Assembly (NCBI RefSeq): GCF_001908205.1
Contig: NZ_LGHL01000005.1
Location: forward strand, 20,939 to 84,938
DNA length: 64,000 nucleotides
Direction: 5' to 3'
From: Bradyrhizobium sp. NAS80.1
Lineage (GTDB): Bacteria > Pseudomonadota > Alphaproteobacteria > Rhizobiales > Xanthobacteraceae
Shown here: positions 27,605-34,475 of the stretch, one piece after another
Numbering within the stretch: the stretch's first letter is position 1
How the letters are laid out: the number at the start of each line of letters is the position of its first letter
Notes under the pieces: model-generated
Told to the model about the DNA's origin: nothing
The model's database searches: none
What the model saw: only the letters and a program-made list of their open reading frames with translations
Program-made: the position numbers and the translations under genes

Positions 27605-27698
27605 TACCAGCAGAGATAAGATACCAAAATGACGATGGGAGGTCTAGCTTCTCACTAACGCCGCGCAGACCCCGCGCGACATTTTTGGGAGAATGACC

Positions 27699-28121
27699 AT
27701 GCCCCTGATCACCGTGTCCTACACCAGCGCGCGCCAGTCGCCCTCGCTGAAGGCCGACATCGCGAACGCCGTGTCCGAACTCACTGCAAAAATCCTGCAT
27801 AAGGATCCAGAGGTCACCGCCATCATCGTGAAATCGGTCGATGCCGATGACTGGTTCGCCGGCGGCAAGTCGCTCGCCGAGCAGAAGCTCGCAAGCTACT
27901 GGATCGACATCCACGTCACCGAAGGCACCAACACCAAGGACGAGAAGGCGGCCTATCTCGCCGCGATGTTCAAGCGCATGGCCGGAATTTTGGGCCCGCT
28001 GCATCCCGAGACCTACCTGCATGTCGACGAGGTCAAGGGTGATGCCTATGGTTTCGGCGGCCTGACCCAGGAGCGGCGCTACATCGCGGGCAAGCTCGAG
28101 GTTTCGCTGCAGTCAGCCTGA
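27699..28121 (+). CDS. 4-oxalocrotonate tautomerase family protein
   Basis: A 140-residue double-length tautomerase-superfamily protein. I chose the ATG at 27699 because the next codon is Pro (MPLITVSYTS), and the family uses an N-terminal Pro as catalytic base after Met removal. An ATG two codons upstream would block this. GGGAG lies about seven bases upstream of the chosen start. It is probably regulated by the divergent LysR protein. Substrate unknown. Confidence 0.82.
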   Translation: MPLITVSYTSARQSPSLKADIANAVSELTAKILHKDPEVTAIIVKSVDADDWFAGGKSLAEQKLASYWIDIHVTEGTNTKDEKAAYLAAMFKRMAGILGPLHPETYLHVDEVKGDAYGFGGLTQERRYIAGKLEVSLQSA

Positions 28122-28180
28122 TGCTGCAGGCCGCCGGTGAGCGATCTCACCCGCGGCTTGCACGTGTTGCAGCTCGATCG

Positions 28181-28894
28181 TCAGTTCGCTACCCGGAACT
28201 GAACTTCAGCCTTGTTCAGGAAACACGTCTTGTCGAACAGTGTCAGGTCCAACGGGTTTGGCAGCCTGACATCATCGAGATCGGGGCAGGGCTTGATCGA
28301 CGGATCATAGGAGCGGTCGATCTGCGAGATGAAGACGACGATCAGACCCTTCTCGCGTGCGAAGGATTTCAGCGCGCGCACCTGAACGGTCAGCTCGGGG
28401 TTTTCCCGCCTCTGGTCGAGCAGTTGCAGATAGTCGACCACCACCAACGAGCCGCGAGGCACTGCAGCCATTCGCTCGACGATGTAATCGGCGCTGATGG
28501 CATCGGAGCAGTCGACGTCGAACAGTTTGTCGAACTGCACCGGGTCCACGCCGATCGCGCGCAGGCGATCCAGAACATCTGTCTCGGTATATTCGAGCGA
28601 GAAGAACGCAGCGCGATGGCCCGACCGCATGGCCTCGACGGCAAGTTCGAGGCTCATCAGCGTCTTGCCCTGACCGGGGCGCGCCCCGACCAGCACCAGG
28701 TCACCCAGCCGGAATTGGGGGAATAGCCGATTGGCCGGCGTCACTGCGGCAGCTTTCGCCGCGAGCATGCTCCAGGCACTAAAGCCTTCCGACGTGGCCA
28801 CGCGGTCAAGTGCGTCGTGGAGCGGGATGCCTTCGTCGCGGGACAGGCGCTTGGCCTTGCGCTTCAGATGATAGATCGGCGCAGACAACTTCAT
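28181..28894 (-). CDS. DnaB-like RecA-fold ATPase, stand-alone
   Basis: A 237-residue protein resembling the C-terminal ATPase of replicative helicase DnaB. It shows Walker A (VGARPGQGKTLMSLELA), Walker B (SLVVVDYLQLLDQ) and a sensor region (LIVVFISQIDRS). An N-terminal segment of about 60 residues replaces the DnaB primase-binding domain. The ATG at 28894 has GGGAGG upstream; the longer frame is not conserved-looking. It has no replication gene neighbours, so its role is unknown; Rhizobiales annotations often call it DNA helicase. Confidence 0.8.
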   Translation of the reverse strand: MKLSAPIYHLKRKAKRLSRDEGIPLHDALDRVATSEGFSAWSMLAAKAAAVTPANRLFPQFRLGDLVLVGARPGQGKTLMSLELAVEAMRSGHRAAFFSLEYTETDVLDRLRAIGVDPVQFDKLFDVDCSDAISADYIVERMAAVPRGSLVVVDYLQLLDQRRENPELTVQVRALKSFAREKGLIVVFISQIDRSYDPSIKPCPDLDDVRLPNPLDLTLFDKTCFLNKAEVQFRVAN

Positions 28895-29094
28895 CGAGAG
28901 AACCTCCCATTGCGAGCTGAAGCGCAATCCCTCCTTATGCCTGGCGCTCGAACAGTCGGCCCAATGATCAATTCGCCCGGCATGATCTGTACTTTCCCGG
29001 CGGAGGGGGGAGGCGTGGGCGGCACCGGAATCAAGCATAGCTCATTCCGCGTCAGCGGAGAATGAGAGAGGCAGGTCGCTCTGCAGAAAGAAGG

Positions 29095-29733
29095 CTAGCC
29101 GACCGCTTCCGCCACCAGCGCGCGCGTCGGTCCGAACAATTCTTCGAACGCCTGTCGGAGCGCGATGTCGACCTCGGCCATCGTCACGATCTGGCCGAGG
29201 TCGACCAGCGAGGTGACGCCATAGCGGGGATCGGCGACGCCACAGGGCACGATGCCGGCGAAATGCGAAAGCTCGGGCTCGACATTGATGGCGATGCCGT
29301 GGAACGACACCCAGCGTTTCAGCCGCACGCCGATCGCCGCTATCTTGTCCTCATGCTCGGGCCCCTTGTCGGGCCGCTTCACCCAGACGCCGACCCGGTC
29401 CTCGCGCCGCTCGCCGCGGACGTTGAAGGCGGCAAGGGTCCGCAGGATCAACTCCTCCAGGCTCGCGACATAGGCCCGCACATCGGGCCGGCGCCGCTTG
29501 AGGTCGAGCATGACATAGGCCACCCGTTGGCCCGGCCCGTGATAGGTGAGCTGGCCGCCACGCCCGGTGGCGAAGGTCGGGAATCGGGGATCGAGCAGGT
29601 CGGAGGCCTTGCCCGAGGTGCCGGAGGTGTAGAGCGGGGGGTGCTCGAGCAGCCAGACCAGCTCTGGAGCCTCGCCTGCCGCGATTGCAGTGACCCGTGC
29701 CTCCATGGTCGCGACCGCGTCCGGATAGGGCAC
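29095..29733 (-). CDS. lipB: Lipoyl(octanoyl) transferase, 5' end frameshifted
   Basis: LipB moves octanoate from acyl carrier protein to lipoyl domains of 2-oxoacid dehydrogenases. This 212-residue frame has the core [37 protein letters not shown] and the catalytic Cys/Lys region IVPCGVADP. The visible start is a GTG at 29733. A separate frame from the ATG at 29833 encodes a plausible N-terminus ([20 protein letters not shown]) that would run straight into [10 protein letters not shown] if the C6 tract (plus-strand G6, 29734-29739) had five bases. Either the protein starts at the GTG or the sequence has one extra base. Confidence 0.88.
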   Translation of the reverse strand: MPYPDAVATMEARVTAIAAGEAPELVWLLEHPPLYTSGTSGKASDLLDPRFPTFATGRGGQLTYHGPGQRVAYVMLDLKRRRPDVRAYVASLEELILRTLAAFNVRGERREDRVGVWVKRPDKGPEHEDKIAAIGVRLKRWVSFHGIAINVEPELSHFAGIVPCGVADPRYGVTSLVDLGQIVTMAEVDIALRQAFEELFGPTRALVAEAVG

Positions 29734-29915
29734 GGGGGGCGTCTGAAATCCGCCATTCCACCGGCGCGCCGGCGGAGGCGGAAAACGACGTCAGATCGAG
29801 CTGTTGGCGGGGGTTTTGAGGCGAATTAACCATTGGCTAACCATAACGTGGTGATCATCGCGGGAGCAAATACAGAGTCCCAACTCCCAAGTCTCAAGTT
29901 GCGGCGGTCCTGACA

Positions 29916-30158
29916 GTGCCAACTCTCGATAAAGTCACCGTGGATCTCATGGTCGTCCTCGGGACGACCACCATGCCGATCCATCAAGTATTACGTCTTT
30001 CCCGCGGCGCCATCATCGAACTGGACGCAACCGAGGCCGACGAAGTCAAGGTTTTGGCCAACAATTTGCCGGTCGCCTCCGGCGTCGTGCTGGTCGACCG
30101 CAATCGGATCGCGGTCGAGGTCAAGCAGATGCTGCCGCGCGCGGTCGGGACCCGGTAG
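29916..30158 (+). CDS. fliN: FliN/FliM C-terminal domain protein
   Basis: An 80-residue protein equal to one SpoA-type motor switch domain: VTVDLMVVLGTTTMPIHQVL, then LSRGAIIELDA and NLPVASGVVLVDRNRIAV. FliN forms part of the flagellar C-ring and binds export and chemotaxis proteins. The start is a GTG at 29916 without a strong ribosome site; no in-frame ATG is available upstream. No other flagellar genes are in the window, so it is an orphan copy or lies apart from its regulon. Confidence 0.82.
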   Translation: MPTLDKVTVDLMVVLGTTTMPIHQVLRLSRGAIIELDATEADEVKVLANNLPVASGVVLVDRNRIAVEVKQMLPRAVGTR

Positions 30159-30353
30159 TGCCCGGGGCACGCGATAGCGGCCCGGGCACCTGTTAGGGCC
30201 TGGGCACCCGTTAGGGCCGATCCGGGCGGGGTCAGGATTTCCTCCCAAGCTTGTGGATTTCAGGGCCTTTGCAGGCTTGTATCCCCCTGATGGATTTGTT
30301 AGATCGGCGCCGCTGATCCGGCCAGCCGCAAGACCTCAGGCCGGTATCTCCTA

Positions 30354-30438
30354 GCGCTCGTGGCGGAACTGGTAGACGCGCTGCCTTGAGGTGGCAGTGG
30401 GTAACACCGTGGGGGTTCGAGTCCCTCCGAGCGCACCA
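30354..30438 (+). tRNA. tRNA-Leu (GAG anticodon)
   Basis: The acceptor GCGCTCG pairs with CGAGCGC, followed by A and an encoded CCA (30436-30438). The anticodon arm reads CTGCC-TTGAGGT-GGCAG, giving anticodon GAG. A long variable arm, as expected of tRNA-Leu, and the T-loop GGTTCGAGTCC are present. Its 3' end borders an accessory region and is a common site for phage-type integration. Confidence 0.95.
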
Positions 30439-30708
30439 ATTTAAAACCCAGCAAGCTCAATGGCTCGCGGGGTTTTTCACTCCTCAAATATTACTTCCAC
30501 ATTAGCAACACTTGCTCGTTGAGGCAGTGCCAATGACAACAACGTTGTCAGCGTTCCTATGTAGCAATTGTTGTTTTCTTTGAGTCTTTTCACGTACGAG
30601 AGTTTTATACTGACGCACCAGAACAATGTGTCACGCTACTTGGGTCACCAACACGTGCAGGTGAAGAGAGTTGGTGGTTGCCCAAGAGGCATTCCCATAA
30701 GAGCCCCA
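30439..30708. other. A+T-rich gap after tRNA-Leu
   Basis: After the terminator the sequence becomes visibly A/T rich (30480-30660) compared with its surroundings. I see no gene with a ribosome site here. The change in base use directly after a tRNA 3' end suggests acquired DNA. Confidence 0.4.
30443..30478 (+). terminator. Terminator after tRNA-Leu
   Basis: AAAACCC at the left and GGGGTTTTT at the right enclose AGCAAGCTCAATGGCTCGC, which can itself partly pair. The T run and position five bases after the CCA end fit an intrinsic terminator. Confidence 0.65.
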
Positions 30709-30918
30709 ATGACAGTCATTTGGTCTTGCCCTAAGTGTGATGAAAAGACTGCGCAGATGTGCCCTACCTGTGAGGGCCGGGGGTTCATCTCCACCGCTGG
30801 CGTAGGCATGCCTGAGGATGCCCAACAAGACATAGACAGCGAGGGTCCACGAGATCAATTCGTGACTGATAGTGGGGATTCGGGGAGACTGCGCTGGCGA
30901 AGGATGCGCTCGAAGTAG
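30709..30918 (+). CDS. Small putative zinc-ribbon protein
   Basis: A frame open from 30568 contains, from the ATG at 30709, a 69-residue product beginning MTVIWSCPKCDEKTAQMCPT followed by CEGRGFIS. The two CxxC pairs and CxGxG resemble a DnaJ-type zinc finger or zinc ribbon. I do not recognise a family, and no strong ribosome site is visible. It could be a fragment of a larger gene. Confidence 0.35.
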   Translation: MTVIWSCPKCDEKTAQMCPTCEGRGFISTAGVGMPEDAQQDIDSEGPRDQFVTDSGDSGRLRWRRMRSK

Positions 30919-31083
30919 AACCCAAAGTATTCCTGGTTCCTCCCGGTGCCGTCGGCATAGGCGGCTGCCTGGGCGGTCGGCGCGCGACCAACGCCGTGCT
31001 GATGATTCCTCGCGGGGGGGCGATTAAAGGGCTCGGCGGTAGGGCAATAGAGCGGGCGTCACGAGCAGGCCGCGCACGCCGAG

Positions 31084-31515
31084 CTACTTGGGGCGCTGAA
31101 CATCGAGGATATCCAACACCGGACAATCCGGTGCGGTGCTGCCCGTGCACCGCGCGACGGTTCTTGCCAGCAAATGCTCCAGCTTGCGAAGGTCGGCGAT
31201 CTTGGCGCGGATATCGTTGAGGTGGTGTGCCGAGATCTCACGTACTTCGCGGCATGAGGCCTTTTCGGGGCCGCCAAGCCGCAGCAAGGTGCGAACCTCG
31301 TCGAGCGAGAAGCCAAGTTCGCGCGACCGCCGAACAAAGGCAAGGATGCGTCGCTCAGTCGGACCATAAACGCGCCGACCGTTGGCTGCACGCGATGGAG
31401 GCGGCAATACCTTGATCTTTTCGTAGTAGCGAATCGTTTCGATGTTCACGCCGGTCAGTTCCGAAAGCTGCCCGATCGTCAGCTGTTCCGCTCGCGAAGC
31501 CGTGATCCGGCGCAT
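31084..31515 (-). CDS. merR: MerR-family mercury-type regulator
   Basis: A 143-residue metal-responsive activator/repressor. The DNA-binding domain reads LTIGQLSELTGVNIETIRYY, and the dimerisation helix is followed by Cys residues in PEKASCREVRE and ARCTGSTAPDCPVLD. The first matches the MerR Cys82 position and the last two the metal-binding loop, although the loop is one residue shorter than in Tn501 MerR. The ATG at 31515 starts just before the domain. It is divergent from merT across an operator with a 19-base spacer, so Hg(II) or a similar thiophilic metal is the probable signal. Confidence 0.87.
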   Translation of the reverse strand: MRRITASRAEQLTIGQLSELTGVNIETIRYYEKIKVLPPPSRAANGRRVYGPTERRILAFVRRSRELGFSLDEVRTLLRLGGPEKASCREVREISAHHLNDIRAKIADLRKLEHLLARTVARCTGSTAPDCPVLDILDVQRPK

Positions 31516-31526
31516 GGCCAATTCCC

Positions 31527-31557
31527 TTGATCCTGTAGTCACTACAGGATGTAGGGT
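31527..31557 (+). promoter_or_regulatory. MerR-type promoter/operator of merT
   Basis: A -35 box TTGATC (31527-31532) and -10 box TAGGGT (31552-31557) are separated by 19 bases. The spacer holds a perfect dyad: ATCCTGTAG (31530-31538), TCA, CTACAGGAT (31542-31550). The over-long spacer with a dyad is the hallmark of promoters that MerR untwists on binding metal. Confidence 0.88.
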
Positions 31558-31564
31558 CGCTTCC

Positions 31565-31951
31565 ATGACGATCAAGCAAGAGAATACTGCCACGGAGTCC
31601 GGCCACGGGCCGGCCCTGCTCGCCTTGAGCGGCATGCTTGGAGCGCTCGCCGCTTCGTCATGCTGTGTCCTCCCGCTGGTGCTGTTCAGTCTCGGCATCA
31701 GCGGCGCGTGGATCGCCAACTTCACTCGCCTGGCGCCGTATCAGCCCTACTTCATTGCGGCGACGATCGCTTCCCTTGGTGCCGGTTATTGGCTGGTCTA
31801 TCGATCCGCAAATCTCGCTTGCGCCGATGGAGAGGCATGTGCGCGCCCGATCTCAAACCGGCTGGTCAAAGCGGCGCTTATCCTGGCGACCGTGCTGGTC
31901 CTGGCCGCACTTGGCTTCGACTTCGTTGCTCCGCTGCTGTTCGACACATGA
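31565..31951 (+). CDS. merT: Mercuric transport protein MerT
   Basis: A 128-residue inner-membrane protein with three hydrophobic helices. The Cys pair in the first helix is seen in GALAASSCCVLPLVLFSLG, and a second Cys pair follows in ACADGEACA. MerT takes Hg(II) from periplasmic MerP and moves it into the cytoplasm. The ATG at 31565 lies only eight bases after the -10 box and lacks a ribosome site, so the message may be nearly leaderless. merP follows 12 bases downstream. Confidence 0.9.
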   Translation: MTIKQENTATESGHGPALLALSGMLGALAASSCCVLPLVLFSLGISGAWIANFTRLAPYQPYFIAATIASLGAGYWLVYRSANLACADGEACARPISNRLVKAALILATVLVLAALGFDFVAPLLFDT

Positions 31952-31963
31952 AATGGAGGTCCC

Positions 31964-32248
31964 ATGAACAAGCTCCTCACCCCCTTGGTAATCGCGCTTG
32001 CTATGTCGGCATCGTCCACGGCGTTTGCCGCCGAAAAGACGATCACGCTTGCGGTCAAAAACATGGACTGCGCGGCTTGCCCGCACACCGTAAGAGCAAG
32101 CCTTGAAGCTGTACCGGGCGTGGTCAAGGTCGCTGTATCGTTCAAGGAGAAGACGGCGATCGTGACCTTTGACGAGAACAGGGCCGATGTGGCGGCACTC
32201 ACGACGGCCACCACAAATGCCGGGTATCCTTCGGAGCCCAAGAGCTGA
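31964..32248 (+). CDS. merP: Periplasmic mercury-binding protein MerP
   Basis: A 94-residue secreted HMA-fold protein. A signal peptide ends near AFA|AEKT, and the metal motif is NMDCAACPHTV, equivalent to the GMTCxxC loop of MerP and metallochaperones. It delivers Hg(II) to MerT. The stop TGA shares its last A with the ATG of the next gene, so translation is coupled. Confidence 0.92.
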   Translation: MNKLLTPLVIALAMSASSTAFAAEKTITLAVKNMDCAACPHTVRASLEAVPGVVKVAVSFKEKTAIVTFDENRADVAALTTATTNAGYPSEPKS

Positions 32249-32475
32249 TGAACGCAATGATCCCTGAATCGGTTATCAGCTGCCCGCATTGCGGCACCTC
32301 GAAGTCGGAAACGATGCCGACCGACGCTTGCCAGTTCTTCTACTTGTGCGCAGGCTGCGGCGCAAAACTCCGCCCAAAAGAGGGTGATTGCTGCGTGTTC
32401 TGCTCGTACGGCTCCGTGCCGTGCCCGCCGATGCAAGCCGAGCGTTCGGAGAGTGCTTCATGCTGCAGCGCTTAG
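32248..32475 (+). CDS. GDCCVxC domain protein of mer operons
   Basis: A 75-residue Cys-rich protein. It has a zinc-ribbon-like start (VISCPHCGTSK), a second pair (LCAGCGAKL), then the hallmark EGDCCVFCSYGSVPCPP and a terminal CC. I recall this as the GDCCVxC family, which sits beside merT and merP in many bacteria and includes selenocysteine variants. Its role is unproven; binding or delivery of Hg is likely. It overlaps the merP stop. Confidence 0.82.
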   Translation: MNAMIPESVISCPHCGTSKSETMPTDACQFFYLCAGCGAKLRPKEGDCCVFCSYGSVPCPPMQAERSESASCCSA

Positions 32476-32648
32476 GCTCGGCAGCCCAGGCGCCAGCACT
32501 CTGGCAGTAGCGTAGCCCAGCGTAGAAATCGGCGGGGTCGTACTCTCATCTGCGGGCTCCATTCGCGCGGCGTCATCGGGTAGACACACTTCGGCGCAGA
32601 GCGCGAGGGCGCGCGCGGCCGGTCGGCCCCAAGCCAAGGGCTTCAGGA

Positions 32649-33311
32649 TCACTCCGGACGCGCGATAATCTGGTGATGGGCGTCAATCCCGATTTGGCCG
32701 CGCTCCGCTCCGTGCGGTTGGCCGCCACTATTGTAAATGACGAGGACGGCATTGTCGTGCGTCAGCATGCTCGGCAGAGTCACGGTGACGCTGGCGGTGC
32801 CGTCGGATTTTGCGGTGAAGCTGTTCGTCTTCCCGGTGCCGTCCATCGGAGTGAACGTGATCGGCTTCGTATCGAAATGATTCTCGAAGAGGCTGTAGCT
32901 CGCGTTCGGCTGCAGGTTCTTGAACGTCGCATTGAGCGTCACCTTGCCGTCCTTCTCCGCAATCGTGACGGTACCGGTGGCGGAGAGCCACGACTGGAGA
33001 TCGAAGCCCAGCGGGTTGTGCTCGGCGTTGAATAGCTTCGACGTCTTGGGATCCTGGTCGATGAAAGGTGGCCGAACGCCGGCGACGTGCTTGATGCCCT
33101 GCGGACCGGTGGCTTCCGGAGCGGCAGAATCCTCGACGAAGACCTGCGGGTCGAGCGTCTTCGGCTGCTTGGTTTCCGCCGAGAAGAAAGCCGCGTGCGT
33201 GACGAACTCAAGCTTCAGGGGCGAGGCCGCGAAGACACCTCCGACGGAAGCGAAAAGCAGTCCGGCTGCTGCGGCCGCGGGGACGAGACGTCGTTCGAGC
33301 GTTTTGTACAT
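32649..33311 (-). CDS. Exported protein of unknown function
   Basis: A 220-residue secreted protein. The signal peptide MYKTLERRLVPAAAAAGLLF is cleaved near VFA|ASPL. The mature part looks rich in beta strands (ATGTVTIAEKDGKVTLNATF; SDGTASVTVTLPSML) and ends with NSGGQPHGAERGQIGIDAHH, holding three His near the C-terminus. I do not recognise the family. It lies between the mer operon and a relic of a second mer-like gene, so a metal-related periplasmic role is a guess from position only. Confidence 0.6.
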   Translation of the reverse strand: MYKTLERRLVPAAAAAGLLFASVGGVFAASPLKLEFVTHAAFFSAETKQPKTLDPQVFVEDSAAPEATGPQGIKHVAGVRPPFIDQDPKTSKLFNAEHNPLGFDLQSWLSATGTVTIAEKDGKVTLNATFKNLQPNASYSLFENHFDTKPITFTPMDGTGKTNSFTAKSDGTASVTVTLPSMLTHDNAVLVIYNSGGQPHGAERGQIGIDAHHQIIARPE

Positions 33312-33473
33312 TGGGGTATCGTTGCCTTTAGAGGTGACCGAACGAGCACGCCGCGCCCCCCCGGCGCCGCGGAGGGCACCAGCGGACACGGAGGCCCGAC
33401 ACCCTCAGTTCGCTGCGTCCCGCCGCGATGTTACCAGCGGAGGCGTCTTTTTTTTTAGTCCGACCAGAGGAGC

Positions 33474-33563
33474 CTATTCGCAGCAGCGGCCAGACTCCTG
33501 GGCCGGAGGACACGGAACCGTCCCATAGGAGCAGAAGACGCAGCAATCGCCGTCCGCGGCACT
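33474..33563 (-). pseudogene. Fragment of a second GDCCVxC gene
   Basis: The minus strand reads ADGDCCVFCSYGTVPCPPAQ followed by ESGRCCE and a stop at 33474-33476. This matches the C-terminal third of the intact GDCCVxC protein at 32248-32475, but the frame meets a TGA a few codons upstream and the N-terminal CxxC part is missing. It is the remains of a second, oppositely oriented mer-type gene. Confidence 0.75.
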
Positions 33564-34138
33564 CGTTCAGGTGGCGATAATACTCCGGCAGTTGTGTCCA
33601 AGGGGCGGTTACGTTCGTGCAGCTCTCGTTTCAAACCTTGCAGTGCGTCCGGCGTTTGCTCCCGTGGTCGTTGCATCTCTATTTGGACGGGAGCAATTGC
33701 GTAGCCAGCGTAGAAATCGGCGGGGGTCTTGTCCGCGATCGCTACGCGTCCGAGCTGCGATTCGATCAACCACAATTCGGCAGAGCGAGACGCGAAGCAT
33801 CGCTACGTCGCGGATGACGGTTGGGCACTCGATCCGAAGCGCCGGCCCATAGCTCGGCAAGTACGACCCCACATGCGGAGACAGACTGGCGGCCCTATCG
33901 TGTGCGGCGGTCCGGCGTGTGACGTGAATGTATTGATCTAGGTCAAACAGCAGAAGGGGCTCAGTGGGAACGTATGCCGCTGTTATCTCAGTGACGGTGA
34001 CTAACCCGGAACACCCTGTCTCGAATGCCGTGTCCGGCCTTTGATGCCGATCCAGCGCGAACGATTCAGGCGATCGGTGAACTCGACGCCTTCGACAACA
34101 GCGTGAAGGCGGCGTCCCATAGGGACGGGAGGCGCGTC
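33564..34138. other. Gene-poor stretch with relics and an FNR-type box
   Basis: No intact gene is convincing here. A minus-strand frame (33455-33775) holds a coherent-looking stretch, TPADFYAGYAIAPVQIEMQR, but loses it before the GDCCVxC fragment. Nearer 33930 the sequence carries an FNR/FixK-like box and probably the promoter of the next gene. Confidence 0.45.
33933..33946. promoter_or_regulatory. FNR/FixK-type box
   Basis: TTGATCTAGGTCAA fits TTGA-N6-TCAA with near-perfect symmetry (one mismatched pair). It lies about 190 bases upstream of the small exported-protein gene at 34139, on the side expected for activation of that gene and the arylsulfatase gene behind it. A second such box serves the pfl locus at 55272. 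Confidence 0.65.
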
Positions 34139-34429
34139 GTGAGCAAGTCTCGATATCCGCTGTACCTGACTTTCCTCGTCGTCAGCGGCGTGCTGCAGGG
34201 CGGTGACTTTGGGCTATCCGTGGCCACGGCCGCCAACGAGATGCCCAAGGACATGCCCGCCGCCCAGATCCGTAGCCAAGGGATAGCTTGCGACCGACCG
34301 CTGCGCGCCACGCGCGACGTCAAGCAATCAAGGCCGGATCACGAGGTCTGGATTCTGAAATGCGATAACGAGACCTACAGGATCGCCCGATACCCCGACA
34401 TGGCAGCCAAGGTAGAGCAGTTGCGATAG
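34139..34429 (+). CDS. Small exported protein of unknown function
   Basis: A 96-residue product from a GTG at 34139 with GGGAGG eight bases upstream, a better start than the ATG at 34025. A hydrophobic N-terminus (YPLYLTFLVVSGVLQGG) looks like a signal or anchor. The mature part has two Cys (GIACDRPLRAT; WILKCDNETYRI) that may pair, and ends PDMAAKVEQLR. I do not know the family. It precedes the arylsulfatase gene by 46 bases on the same strand, behind an FNR-type box. Confidence 0.65.
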   Translation: MSKSRYPLYLTFLVVSGVLQGGDFGLSVATAANEMPKDMPAAQIRSQGIACDRPLRATRDVKQSRPDHEVWILKCDNETYRIARYPDMAAKVEQLR

Positions 34430-34475
34430 CGGCATCTGCATCCCTGATGCAGGTGCAGCAGCAAGGGAGATGATC

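Larger units (their letters stand above)
32510..33729. repeat. Short direct repeat flanking the exported-protein gene
   Basis: GCGTAGCCCAGCGTAGAAAT plus CGGCGGGGTC at 32510-32539 recurs, with two single-base length differences, at 33699-33729. On the minus strand both encode PADFYAG in an open frame, suggesting two relics of one gene rather than regulatory sites. They bracket the gene at 32649-33311 and the GDCCVxC fragment. Confidence 0.6.

Noticed and set aside
33455..33775. Minus-strand frame with TPADFYAGYAIAPVQ
   Set aside because: Part of it looks like a real protein relic, but it loses coherence and overlaps the GDCCVxC fragment in another frame; no intact gene is supported.
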